From Odontocerum albicorne (taxonomy: Eukaryota > Arthropoda > Insecta > Trichoptera > Odontoceridae): a stretch of DNA of 64,000 nt. Position numbers and translations under genes: made by a program. The stretch is from assembly GCA_949825065.1 (NCBI GenBank), contig OX463859.1, positions 23,639,847-23,703,846 of the forward strand, in the 5' to 3' direction. Positions 1-10,180 of this stretch are shown here, one piece after another; within the stretch, counting starts at the first letter, position 1, and each line of letters opens with the position of its first letter. Under the pieces are notes generated by a model. It saw only the letters and a program-made list of their open reading frames with translations, was not told the origin of the DNA and did no database searches.

Positions 1-500
1 TCACATGTCCACGTGGAGACCTCCACAAGTTCATCATTCCTGTCTCACCCTCTACCCAATAACCACCTTCTTAGATATATTTTTAATTATAAAGGCTGGA
101 AATTAGAAAAAATCTCTTATCTCACTCAGGAATGAGTTGTATTTTTTTGGAGCGAAGAATTCCATTTATTGGTATGGTTTACCAATAAGACCCGAATTGG
201 TGATGCGAACATCCAGAACGTGGCCATGAGTGGACCTTGTCTTGAACCTCAATATTAAAGCCTATAGGTTCAGAGCAACAGAAGAAGACATGTAGCTCGT
301 CATCGTTACGTTATGAAAACGCCTTTTCAAGGAACTTAGGATTAGTCGTTTGATGCTTTTCAACAAGCTCGTATATGAATCGGTGAAACGTACACTTTGA
401 AGAGCATGGTCATGTAACATGATCACCTTAATACCAATGGTAAAAGTAATGATAAAGTAAGATTAATACTTTAGAGATGTATGTACTAAGAAAAAATTGC
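1..500. other. Unassigned AT-rich DNA
   Basis: I see no open frame with a recognisable motif and no clear terminal repeats here. Around 245-330 there is a faint resemblance to dispersed repeat R5 (compare 27935-28115), too weak to annotate as a copy. Confidence 0.4.
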
Positions 501-835
501 GACTTGTCAATGCACCAGAAATTCATGCATGGATGTTTTAAATAAGATGAACAAAATAGTGTTAAGATAATTAGGAAATGTGAACAGAATGAATGACGAG
601 AGAATTACTATACAAATATATGAGTTAGAAGTGTAAAGAGATAGACTGAGGAAAACGTGCCTTGGTCAAGTGAACTAGATTTCAAAAAAGGTAAAATGAA
701 AAGCATATATAATAAAAGATTGTGCATAACCAGATGTATGAATGTAGTGAAGACGAACGTTGTGTGCTCGGAAAGAAAAAATGGAGATCTGTTATTTCTG
801 CCTACCACCCAAGAGGCACGGCGTGATGATTCGTA
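500..835 (+). pseudogene. LINE-A 3' fragment (decayed reverse transcriptase C-terminus)
   Basis: This is a degenerate copy of the most common LINE in the window, here called LINE-A. It lines up by eye with 9730-10180 and 39335-39935. Recognisable pieces include the segment before 'GAATGAATGACGAGAGAAT' (the 'HVERMNDER' region of such reverse transcriptases) and the terminal 'GGAGATCTGTTATTTCTGCC' (equivalent to W-R-S-V-x-S-A-Y). Stops and frameshifts are frequent, so no protein is made. In intact relatives of this non-LTR group the region is the extreme C-terminus of the endonuclease/reverse transcriptase polyprotein. The copy is 5'-truncated, as is usual for LINEs. Confidence 0.6.
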
Positions 836-964
836 GATATGTATGTGCACTTTTGTTCTATAAAACGCAACCTTGAAGTTTATTGTCATATGGCAAAATT
901 TATAACCAGCTACAAAGACGTTAAAGATGTCTGAAGGGAAAACTAGGCTAATATCCTTTTAAAA

Positions 965-1046
965 AGTTTTTGATACTGGAATTAAACCTACAATCTCAGA
1001 GTTGAAAGGCAGGTATCTTACCAACTGTGTCACAGAGTAATTATTA
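965..1046 (-). mobile_element. SINE-A head, degenerate
   Basis: On the minus strand this resembles the tRNA-like head of SINE-A (best copy at 54515-54712): a box-A-like piece near 1030, the '-TAAGATAC-' stretch, and a decayed box B near 985. The 3' tail of the SINE is not evident on its left side. It is an old truncated copy. Confidence 0.45.
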
Positions 1047-2590
1047 GTATTAGCAATATTACCTACCAGATGAACTCTTAATCTAGTTTGACAATACAAC
1101 CGCAGGAGAAAACGCAACAACACCAATTTGTTTAGACTCTAGAACAGGGTTCCCAACTTGTGTTCCGCAGAAATCGAGTATTTAACCTAAAATTAGTTTA
1201 TGAACTCTTATTAATAGTTTAAAAATATAATATAAGATACATGTCTTTAACCATTCCATAACTGAGGAAAAAAGGCACAAAACCCGTGTGTTCCAGACAC
1301 TTGATGCATATTTTTTAGAAAGTGATTTAAATACTTTTTGTATTAAAAGTAACGAATGCGTAATAAAGGATACATTTTTATACACAATAAATAAAATTAT
1401 TCATAAAACATTAATTAATTTTACGTTATTACGAGGCAGTCAGCAGAGACATACGAATACAAGAGCAGGTTGCCGATCACCGTACGCGTTTTGCAAACGT
1501 GTTTGATTTTTTAATTTTTTTACACGGTTTCAGAGTTTTTTAATAACATTTCTGAATATTATAAAACGGTGCTTGTGTACAAAATTATTCACGGATTTAA
1601 CTACTTAATACTCCTTTAAATACATGGAATATCAGTTTCCAAATAAAATACTGAATACTACTGAATACTACAAAACCGCCCTGATATATCAACTGACTAC
1701 TTTAAATCAAAGCTATAAAACCTTCATTCACGATCTATTATTTACTCAACTTGGATAACAAAAAATAATTTCAATTTTATATTTAAATTATTACAGCGCA
1801 CATATAATTAGATTTACTAAGGTGTGATTATAAAGCAGAACTATTTAAATTATTATCGACAATAATATGCTATTTGGGCGACATTTCTTTTAAGATTTCA
1901 CTTTTTTTCACTTCAAACGACCTTCAGAATGTTCAGGATATATCTGGGTAATAATTAATAAAAAATGTAAGGATTCCAAAACTTGTGAATATAGATTTAT
2001 CGTAGGTTGAGAATCGCTGCTTTTGAGTATGTGAGTACCATTACTAGACAAACTTTTAACTTGATTGCTTTTTTTGTCAAATACCAACCAACGGATAGTT
2101 ATCAACAGTTTTAAGCTTCGCAAGATGACCACGTCGAGAAATACATTATCAATAGTATTTAAAACTCTTATACATTCCAAATAATGTATCTCACAACATC
2201 AGCCATTAGTCTTCATAAACAGCACTAAATGTCTAGAATCGACTCTGGCCGATCTATCTCAGGGATAAATATGAAAGTTTTATGTATTGAACGCATGATT
2301 GAAATGGGTTAGAGAGGCAACAGATTTATGAATCAGATATTGGGCGATATTTCAGTCGAAGGGAGCACGAGTGGAATGATGGGACAGGGGAGAGATGAAA
2401 GAGGAAAGGTGAAACGAAATATATGTATGTTGTTCTCAGATAAATGGATTATGAAATGAGATACTTCAAACATATGAGTCGTTGCTGTTCAAATTTAGCT
2501 AACTCTTTTTTATGTCAAACGAAGGAAATCGATATTTTTTCGTAGCAGCTTATTCAAATAATATTTTTTGTATATTTGATTCAATTGTAG
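1047..2590. other. Unassigned DNA with one hAT-like terminus
   Basis: The stretch is AT-rich and has no recognisable coding frame. At 1145 the sequence CAGGGTTCCCAACTTG has the form of a hAT transposon terminus (CAGNGGTTCCCAA-like), but I found no matching opposite end. A short direct repeat of CTGAATACTA lies near 1652-1671. Nothing else stands out. Confidence 0.35.
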
Positions 2591-2594
2591 CCTT

Positions 2595-2885
2595 TTAGAT
2601 TAGAGATTTTACGACTTGCCTACTACCTTCCCATTTAGCCAGTATTTTTCTCATGATGGACCCTTCATATGTATATTAAATAGATCAGAGATAATATGCA
2701 GCCTTGACGTACACCTTTCTCAGCCTAGAATGGTTCTGAGATCTATTCTCACAGATGTTGTAAATTAGAACTATCGACTGTCTCGATACACGCATATCTT
2801 GCAAAACTATCCATAGACTGTTCCATTTGATGCAATCAAGGGTTTTTGTGTAGTTTTTGAAGTAGAGGATCACGAAAGCTTTGAT
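2595..2885 (-). pseudogene. Reverse transcriptase fragment (palm region of a non-LTR LINE)
   Basis: Minus-strand translation from about 2885 down gives KAFVILYFKN, then LDCIKWNSLWIVLQDMRVSR, IVLIYNICEN and, after frame drift, a piece like GVRQGC--ISDLFNIHM. This follows the order of the conserved RT blocks of insect endonuclease-reverse transcriptases (KAFDxVxWxxLW, then VPxxLIxLIxNLYxxS, then GVRQGCxLSPxLFNxY). The catalytic YADD block is not preserved. The fragment cannot be assigned to a named clade with certainty. Confidence 0.6.
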
Positions 2886-3262
2886 TTATCGGTTATTTTA
2901 AAAAATTGTCATGTTTTAAATTTGTTATCGTGCGCTCTACCTTTCACAAACTCAGCTAGCTCTATTGGTATTTTCCAGTCAAGGTAATATTTTAATCTTA
3001 CTTTCATGATGTGTAGGGATATTTTATAGGCATAGAATATAAATGAGACATTATCGTATTTTGCGTCAATCCCTTCTTGTGTATAGAAAAAAACACGTAC
3101 ACCATCCAGCCCAATGTCAGTGATCACGAGGAAAGTTGAGAAAAAACTAATAAAATGAAGGGTCTTCTTCACGATAAGCAGACCAAATAAAGACGTAAAC
3201 AGGATCCTTTTCAAACGCTACATTCATCATAACCTAAAATTGGATTGGATGAACACAGTGAT
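2886..3262. other. Unassigned DNA
   Basis: The 101-codon minus-strand frame at 2909-3214 shows no motif I recognise and has no supporting context. I see no repeat boundary here. Confidence 0.3.
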
Positions 3263-3264
3263 AC

Positions 3265-3765
3265 ATAGGATGACCAGCTTTCAGGGTTTCACCCTGAGAC
3301 TCAGGGTTCCAACACCCTCTCTCCGGGTTTTGTAATAATTTCTCCGGGTAACGCTAATCTTGGAATTGTGTTTTAAATTAATTCCACCATAAATTTGTTA
3401 TATCAATGAAAATAAAATCTGTTTCATATAATCGCTGCAAATCTCGCGCGTGGCGCGGCACGAGCTTAGGGCGCGTACCGTTTGACTTATATGAAATATA
3501 CATTTTACTTTAGGCTAGTTTTTTTTTTAATTAAAAAAAATGTTAGTTTCCATAACCATTTTGATTGATTATTATAAATTGTTCATATATTAATTACTTT
3601 ATCAAGAGAAAAGTACAGTAGTTCAAACGTTATCAGAAAGTAATTTTTTTTGTTATTTGCTTGGGATTTTTTTCCTTCTTGAATTCCCCTTTGAATAAAA
3701 CCTTTTTTTTAAACTTAAAAACAATCTCAGGGCTTACATAACTGATATGTGCTCATCCTGGTGGA
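3265..3765. mobile_element. Probable MITE with short imperfect terminal repeats
   Basis: The left end reads AGGATGACCAGCTTTCAGGG and the right end, reverse complemented, begins AGGATGAGCACATATCAG, so the outer eight bases match. The interior has a C/G-rich islet at 3430-3480 and a run of poly-T tracts, unlike its flanks. No transposase frame is present. The termini are short and no target duplication is obvious, so the call is tentative. Confidence 0.35.
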
Positions 3766-4118
3766 AGGCCGAGTTCCAGGCATAGCGAAGAACCACGACG
3801 CTCAGCATTAAACATGTGATGAGAGGCCCCACTTTTAATGACTTATATTCGTCATTTCAACTCTTAGAATAATAAATCCAAAATATTTTTGGAAATGACT
3901 GGATTAGATTTGATTTGGAAATTTAACATCAACTTAATTCCAATAATTATAATCTGACAGCTACAAATCCTTTGCTACTTACTTCATCCATATTATCAGA
4001 CGAAAAGACACATGCGATCTAAAGGAAAGAAGAAGTGGATAGGTCACGATCACAAGACAGATCACCAGCACGCTGGAGAGGCCTGGTAAGTAATATAACC
4101 ATCAGCACTCTTCTATTT

Positions 4119-4501
4119 TGCCCTCATACGCAAAAACGCAGCTAATGGCAAAAGTTAAGTTTTGAGAAAACTGCACTTTTATGTTTTTCATTGCTGCTTA
4201 AAAATGTCGTGATTCATAAACAAAAAAGCTGTAAAATGTGATACATAAGCAAAAATGGAGCTAACGCAAAAGCACTTGCTTTTTTTTTCTTCTTATGAAT
4301 CACATTTTATTGTTTTTTGCTTAGAAAAACCTAGTGTTTTGTAAAATTAAAAAAGACATTGTGTCGATTTTTGGGTTGAAATAAATAGATTTCTGTAATT
4401 TTTTTATGGATTATGGTTCAGAATTTGATATGGAATATTGCCTCATACTTAGTTAAATTTCTGATTATTTCCCGTTAGCTGCGTTTTTGCTTATGAGGGC
4501 A
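4119..4501. mobile_element. Palindromic MITE with about 30 bp terminal inverted repeats
   Basis: The left end TGCCCTCATACGCAAAAACG matches the reverse complement of the right end, TGCCCTCATAAGCAAAAACG, and both continue into GCAGCTAA. Inside lies a second, nested inverted pair: GATTCATAAACAAAAAAGC near 4211 against GCTTTTTTTTTC--CTTATGAATCAC near 4280-4310. There is no coding potential. Superfamily is unknown because the termini do not match ones I know and no clean target duplication is visible. Confidence 0.6.
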
Positions 4502-4559
4502 GTAATGTAGTAGATATGATACTGACTGAAAAACGGAGACAGTGCGGTCAATTCACTCG

Positions 4560-4890
4560 CAAAATCAATAAAAAAATAGATTACAAATATAATAGGATAC
4601 TATATTGTTCACCGCTTCAGAAATAACAAAAATATAATATTTCAAATTTAACTTGAAAATTCTAATAAAAAAGAAAAAGTCACGTCTGGTAGCTACAGAA
4701 GCGCCTGAGCGTGTATATAAAAATATATAAAAAAGCGTTCCAATATATTAAAAATATTCGAACAAAAAATATATAAAAAGTCTTCCATTCTGGTTTTACC
4801 AGCTTCTTTGACATTATTGATTGATCGTAAGAGATTGTCACATGGAAATAAACCCGTCAGGCTGTAATGTACGAGTACACAAATAAAATA
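4560..4890 (+). repeat. Dispersed repeat R9 ending in the SINE-A tail
   Basis: The segment resembles 30690-30910. Shared landmarks are 'ATAATRGGATAYTRTAT', 'TCTGGTAGCT-CAG-AGCGCC' and then a tail with GAGATTGTCACATGGAAATAA and CCGTCAGGCTGTA, which is the shared 3' tail also seen on SINE-A. It has a TATATAAAAA-rich interior. It may be a SINE with a different head using the same tail. Confidence 0.45.
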
Positions 4891-4892
4891 TA

Positions 4893-4985
4893 ATACGATC
4901 TCCGTGGTCTAGTCGGGGTATTACCATAGGGATCGAATCTTCACCCATGGGTCAGAATGGCACTTTACACACGTCGAAATGTCAT
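4893..4985 (+). mobile_element. SINE-A head, degenerate
   Basis: The sequence ATCTCCGTGGTCTAGTCGG is a box A-type start of the SINE-A head, followed by a decayed box B at 4927-4940 (GGGATCGAATCTTC). It directly follows another SINE-type tail, so the two form a head-to-tail pair or two independent insertions. Confidence 0.5.
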
Positions 4986-5029
4986 TACTCTTTGACGTGT
5001 TGCAATAAACAAACGTCAATTAAAAGGTT

Positions 5030-5607
5030 TTTTTATTTGTAAAAGGAAAAATAAGTAAATAAAAAACTTATTTTATATTTTTGTGTTCACCACAGATTTA
5101 TTTTTAGGTTTACAATCTGTTTCGATGACCACCGTCTTCATCGTCAGTTGAAGATAAACTAAATTGCTAAAAATTTATTACCTGTACAAGTGTAAATAAT
5201 ATAATGTAAGAGGAATGAGGTAGGGGGTGAGAAGTGAGGTTAAGTTTAAGTTTAAATATCATCAACAACCAACCCAATTTTCATAATAGCCCTCTGCTTA
5301 ATATGTTTCCTATTTAAAATCCCCCCCCCTGGATATCCAGACTTGACCTGCCCTAAAGATTCATTTTTATTTTTCCCCGCCCATTGTATCACATCTCTCC
5401 CCACTTCTCTCCCCTTACCCCATTTCTCTTATATTATATTATTTACACTTGTACAGGAAATATATTTTTAGCAATTTAGTTTATCTTCACCTAACGATGA
5501 AGATGGTGGTCTTCGAAACCGGTTGTAAACCTAAAAATAAACCTGTGGTGAACACAAAAGTATAAAATAAGTTTTTTATTTACTTATTTTTCCTTTTACA
5601 AAAAACA
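5030..5607. mobile_element. Foldback element with about 185 bp terminal inverted repeats
   Basis: The left arm (about 5036-5223) and right arm (about 5420-5605) are near-perfect reverse complements. Both contain TTGTAAAAGGAAAAATAAGT, TTATTTTTAGGTTTACAA, AAACTAAATTGCTAAAAAT and CTGTACAAGTGTAAATAATA in the same order. The central approximately 195 bp is unique, with a C run (5323-5331). No transposase is encoded, so it is non-autonomous. The arms contain a short hairpin with the core GATGAAGATGGTGGTCTTC. The flanks show no certain target duplication. Confidence 0.75.
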
Positions 5608-6004
5608 TGACCCAACAAAGTGTAACTATAGTATTTTCGAAGATTCAATAAAAAAAGGTTTTTTTATTGTTTTACTTTAAAGTAACTTTCCCCTGCCCCC
5701 CAGTTATTTAAGGTTAATAAACACAAGAAAGCGTATATAATCACTAATAAAAATGGATTTATTATTTTAAAACGAACGATTTCTTCCACATTCGCTAATT
5801 ACTTTAGTTAAGGCGTTCATTTACTGGCAATCGTTTACACTGTACAATCCACTTCCACTGTGACAGAAAACGTTACACAATTTAAATTATAAAAAATATA
5901 GGAATCATAAATTAAAAAAATAGAGATAAAAAACAAATCCATATTTAACAATGTCATTAATAGCTAGGCGACTTGAAAGCGAAAAGGAGATCGAATTTTT
6001 TTTA
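5608..6004. other. Unassigned AT-rich DNA
   Basis: I see no frames, terminal repeats or copies of other families here. Confidence 0.35.
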
Positions 6005-6245
6005 ATAGAAAATTAGGAAAAGCACGTCGTGTCAGTGAAGGGAGATGTAACATTTGTTTTGATGTATGAAGCACGTTAACGATTGCGCGCGTCTACTATA
6101 AAAGGAGTAGATTGGAAAAAAGGATAATGGAAAATCAAGAAAAGCACGTTGCGTCACTGAAGGGAGGTGTCACATTAATTGCACGGTATATAGCACGTTA
6201 ACGATTGCGCGGGTCTATTATAAATTTGTAGCTGGTTTTAGAATC
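6005..6245. repeat. Direct duplication, two copies of about 122 bp
   Basis: AGCACGTCGTGTCAGTGAAG at 6021 recurs as AGCACGTTGCGTCACTGAAG at 6143, and AGCACGTTAACGATTGCGCG occurs in both units. Divergence is roughly 15-20 percent by eye, so the duplication is not recent. Fragments around 29995-30035 and 52975-53035 share the 'cACTGAAGAGAgAT' piece and may be related. Confidence 0.65.
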
Positions 6246-6569
6246 TAACAGCATAGACAGCAAATGCACTTGACTAGAAAAGCTAAAGGCAAACTGCTGA
6301 GTGTTACATGATTCCATGGTCAGAGTCTCTGTATAGTCCGACTAAATAGAAGGAGGTTGCAGTTCAGATAGTTTTTTTAGAAGAGACAATACTTGAATGT
6401 TTTGTGTATCACATTCAATTAGATGAGGTATATTGTATTACAAGTTCGATGCATTTAGTACGACACGGTGGGTTAATTGTTATGTGGCAATGTATTCAAT
6501 AGATTTTAATTTTTATAAGCAAGCCCATGTGCCCATCTCAAGATCTATCCATAACATTTTAGAAGAAAA

Positions 6570-7378
6570 AAAAACATCTTGTTCGATTAAGCGTTGCTCC
6601 ACTAAAAAGTTCTTTATAAAATGTGTTCCACAATTACGTAAGTCTATTTATCTTAATTTGGTAATATTTTGTAATATCATATACAGGATGTCGCAACAAA
6701 TGTATCCACACTTAAATAACTGGTAGCTTGCTGATTTTTTCGTTTAAGATTCAACCGTTGAGAAATAATGGCTGAAACCAGACGAAGTTTTTAACAAAGA
6801 AAGTTTATTTTGAAGTGCTAATGGAAGTACGAAAACACGGTCGTAAACTTTTTCTTTTGAGGATTTCTCAAGAATAAAGTTTTTGCTAGAAAACCTGAAA
6901 CCATTGATGAATTACGAGTAGCTATTGAAAGAGAATGTGCCCAAATACTAAACGAAATGATTCTCGATGTTTGTGATTCCGTTGCCAGCAAAGTCTAGAC
7001 TAGAATAGTAACCAGTTTGAAAAGAAGCGCTAAGTAAAAAAAATATACATTTATGTAGTTTATTGTGAACTTTGAATTGGAACTGTATGTTAATAAATAC
7101 AGAATTTATAATCATTAAAATAGTTAACATTTTTTTGGCGACAACCTGTACATACACATATTGAATTTTAATATTAAATCACTTTAAACATTGACTTTAT
7201 TATAACTTTTTATTATTACTACTGCCTTTTTGCATCCACATATTGTAAGTTTAAGATAAGGTTTTGTATTTTTGTCAAAAAATTGATATACTTGTCCTAA
7301 CTTGTCATGTGAGCGTTCTTATAATATATATATAAAAGACACTGTTGTGTCGTAAATTAAACAAATAAAAAAAATGCG
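6570..7378 (+). repeat. Dispersed repeat R3, copy 1 (interrupted by a Tc1/mariner element)
   Basis: Outside the inserted element at 6684-7148 this region matches 48893-49745. Shared landmarks are GTGTTCCACAATTACGTAAG, TTTTGTAATAT, TATTACTACTGC, TATATAAAAGACACT and GTGTCGTAAATTAAA. The last two resemble a TATA box followed by a start region, suggesting a promoter-like end, but that is speculative. The comparison with the other copy gives the element's pre-insertion sequence (CATATACGTATTGAATT near 49019-49034). Confidence 0.55.
6684..7148 (+). mobile_element. Internally deleted Tc1/mariner element
   Basis: Terminal repeats CAGGATGTCGC (left) and, reverse complemented, CAGGTTGTCGC (right) are flanked by TA at 6682-6683 and 7149-7150. 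From 6892 a plus-strand frame reads KVFARKPETIDELR, then AIERECAQI, then EMILDVCDSVASKV and a stop at 7001-ish. This is the C-terminal end of a Tc1/mariner transposase of the type in which 'KPxTxxDLRxAI' follows the last catalytic aspartate. All three catalytic aspartate regions are missing. At 465 bp it is a non-autonomous deletion derivative. Confidence 0.75.
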
Positions 7379-7379
7379 T

Positions 7380-8487
7380 GAGACTCTCGCGTGGTAGAAG
7401 TGAAACTTCTTAGCTCCTAGGAAAAGTTAATTTTAAGCATTGTTTTTTTTCCATTTGTTTACGATTTTTTTTAGGATTAGGAAATGGTTATGTGGAATTT
7501 AATTAAAGAAAATCTCTTAATTAAATAAAAAATGGTTATGTGAAATTTTATTCAAGAAAATCTCTATTAATTAAATTTTTTTTTTAATTTTTAATATTAA
7601 ATTATAATGATTTTAATCATAAATAATAATGTTAATAATAATATGATACACTTAATAATATTAAATTTATATTTTTTAATATTAAATAAGTTAATATTAT
7701 AATGTTATTATTAATTATTAAATTAATTATTTTTAAATAATTATAATTTTTTTATTATATTATTAATAATATACGAGTATTATTAATAATATTATTATAT
7801 TATTTTTTTATAATTTTATATTATAATTAAATATAATATACTAATAATATAATTATTAATGTTATAATAATATATGACATATGTATTATTATAATTATAT
7901 ATTAAATTCAAATTATGTGTTAAATACATATTAAATTAAATTAAATTAAATAATTTAATATAAAATAAAATTAATAATTATTAAATAAATACAAAAATAA
8001 CATATAACAAAAAGTATTATTATTTTTAATAATAATTTTTATAATAAATAATAATTTTAATAATAATATAATACACTTAATAAAATTAATATAAAATTTA
8101 TTATTATTAAATAAAATAATTATTAATATTAAAATAATTAATAATAATTTATTAAAAAATAAAATATTTAATGATAATAAATAATAATTAGATAATAATT
8201 TACTAATAATAATATAATACACCGTTTCACTTTTCGTGACGTTCAGACTTATTTGCCCAATAGAATTTTCCGCACCTATATAAGTTTCACTTCAATAAAA
8301 ATATCAAGGTATTGTATTTTCATTTCGGTGATGAGAGTATTTAATTGTCGCGTATGTGATAACCTGGTTGACTTACGAGTAAAACAGGAATTCCTAGTCA
8401 GCCAGCAGGTCTAGGATATCTGAGCATAGTATGTAATTATGCATGATGGTGAATGGAGAATATGTTATGTTTACGATTATTGTAATA
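7380..8487. other. AT-only low-complexity block and flanks
   Basis: From about 7570 to 8222 the sequence is almost entirely A and T in TTA/TAA/ATT-type degenerate trinucleotides, with long mononucleotide-poor AT patterns. Frames seen here are compositional artefacts. The flanks carry CTCTCGCGTGGTAGAAGTG (7384-7402) and an approximate repeat (AAATGGTTATGTGGAATTTAAT then AAAATGGTTATGTGAAATTTTA, 7482-7555), but no recognised element. Confidence 0.6.
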
Positions 8488-9047
8488 AAGGGTATTTCAA
8501 ATTGAGCGGGTTTTTTTTTATTCTTGGATAAAACACAGATGGCGTCGCGAACTTGTCTGGGACTTGTGACATTTGAGAAATGTAATGTATGACATTTATA
8601 AAAATTAAGTCGTATACAATACAACAACGCGTTCAAATTGGTGATTTATTTTATGTATTGTAATCTCCGAAATTTGTGATGTTAATTGGCCACCAAGATC
8701 ATGTGATTTGGCACCGTTGGACTATTTTCTCTGGGGTTACGTGAAAAGCCAGGTCTGTAATAATGACCCCCAATCAATTCCTGAGCTGAAGGACGAAATT
8801 ATTCGCGTTATTGGTGAGTTAGAACCACAATTATGCCAAAATGTCATCAATTTTTTTGACAAAAGAGTAGACATCTGTGGAGCTGCAAGAAGTTGATATT
8901 TGGTGGATATTGTATTTTGTGTTTAAATTTCATACATTATACTTCAATGACCAATAAAAAGTTTTTTGAAATCAAAGCAAATTGCGTGTTTAATTCAAGA
9001 ATTTAAAAAAATACAATTAAAAAAACCGCTCAATTTGAAAGACCCTT
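8488..9047 (+). mobile_element. Deletion-derivative mariner/Tc1 element retaining both ends of its transposase
   Basis: Terminal repeats AAGGGTATTTCAAATTGAGC and, reverse complemented, AAGGGTCTTTCAAATTGAGC are flanked by TA (8486-8487 and 9048-9049). A short N-terminal piece reads QQRVQIGDLFYVL (8622-8660). After an internal deletion the C-terminus resumes at 8681 as VNWPPRSCDLAPLDYFLWGY and continues to GELEPQLCQNVI and a stop at 8894-8896. The PPRSCDLxPLDYFLWG block holds the third catalytic aspartate of a widespread insect family. The first two catalytic aspartates and most of the DNA-binding region are gone, so the 560 bp element is non-autonomous. Confidence 0.85.
8681..8896 (+). pseudogene. 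Transposase C-terminal fragment
   Basis: The 71 codons keep the sequence around the third catalytic Asp (L-A-P-L-D-Y-F-L-W-G) and the C-terminal tail of about 60 residues without a stop. The usual last few residues after SRGGH are replaced by AARS and a stop. It lacks a start codon of its own except an ATG at 8708. It lies inside the element at 8488-9047 and should be read as a relic, not a gene. Confidence 0.75.
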
Positions 9048-9728
9048 TATATGTCTTCAAACTCCTACATAATAATTACACATTTACTTGTCATGTAAAT
9101 AAATTTAAAAATAAATAAATTTATTCACTTTCCAAATATATCTGATATCACAACTTATCTTACGCTTCAAAAAATCAAATCAAACGTAAACAATATTTGG
9201 TTTTCAAATAAACATTACCTTAAAGTTTTATTTACTCTATTTTTTCCACGTCCGTTTCACTTCTGAGCTTTTTTAGGAAATAAAAATATGTTATATAAAT
9301 GAAACCCCAATGATAATTTTGTATAACGATACATAAACAAACTAAGTAAAACAAAACCAACATGGTTTGGTAGCAGTTTTAAATAAACATGTACTCGTAG
9401 CATAAAAGTTTAATTTTGCTATAGAGCCATCTAGCGGCCGCGTGCCGCAACTCGACACAAAGCGCTGTTTGTTTTTACAGTGGGGCCAAAATAAACGGTT
9501 GATTAATCCGCGATGGAGTGTTCGTATGATGAGGGGAAATCACTGTGTGACAGTACAAGGCTTCTTCAAAATTATCTTTGAATAAGTTATACACATGAAA
9601 CTGTTTACAATTCAAATATATCAATAGCAATTTTTTAACAACAGTTGCATTTTAATATCGAGAATGCATTATTCAGATCAATATAAACTATTGTGTTATA
9701 AAATTCCATCCAAGTTTGGTGCCAAATT
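9048..9728. other. Unassigned DNA
   Basis: I see no recognisable element. A short GC-rich stretch at 9428-9455 contains a NotI-like GCGGCCGC in a sequence otherwise low in CpG. Confidence 0.35.
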
Positions 9729-10180
9729 TTATGTATAGGAGTGAAACGTGGACATAGAGAAGACTAAGAAGAGCAGAATAAATGCTGTAGAAATGCGTGC
9801 ATTGAGAAGAATACACGGAGTGACAATGTAAGACAGAATACGAAATTAAGTGATAAGGAATGAATGTGAACTTAAGGCTGAAGTGTTTAGTAAGATGAAG
9901 AAGAGTATGTATGTTGAGATGGTTTGGGCATGTAGAACGAATGAATGAAGAAAGACTTACAAAACAGTGGAACCTATAGTGGAAGGCATGTGAGAGGAAG
10001 ATTAAGGAAAGTATGATTGGAACAAGTGAATGATATTCAGGAAAAACGAAGCGTAGAAAGTCAGAGAAATAGTAGAAGTAGTATGTAATGGTATAGTAGA
10101 AGAGGTTAATAATGTATCGTAATAGGAAAGTATGGCGATGTGTTCTCTTTGCCTATCATAACATGGCAAGTTGTGATGGT
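9729..10180 (+). pseudogene. LINE-A 3' fragment (RT C-terminus)
   Basis: Read across frame shifts, the plus strand gives MYRSETWT, then INAVEMRALRRIHGVTM, DRIRN-VIRNECELKAEV, then RWFGHVERMNEERLTKQ, GRRG-GRLRKV and the terminal block ending in WRCVLFAYHNMA. This order is characteristic of the C-terminal region downstream of the RT domain in a common insect non-LTR group. The frame is broken several times and the copy is 5'-truncated. This is the clearest single-copy reference in the window for the segment amplified at 58495-58830. Confidence 0.8.

Noticed and set aside
7190..7378. Promoter with TATA box (TATATAAAAGACACT) driving a gene
   Set aside because: The motif recurs as part of repeat R3 at 49708 and no downstream frame is recognisable. 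It may be an element's own promoter but cannot be assigned.
7971..8222. 83-residue protein rich in I, L, N and Y
   Set aside because: It is a translation of the AT-only block and reflects composition, not coding.
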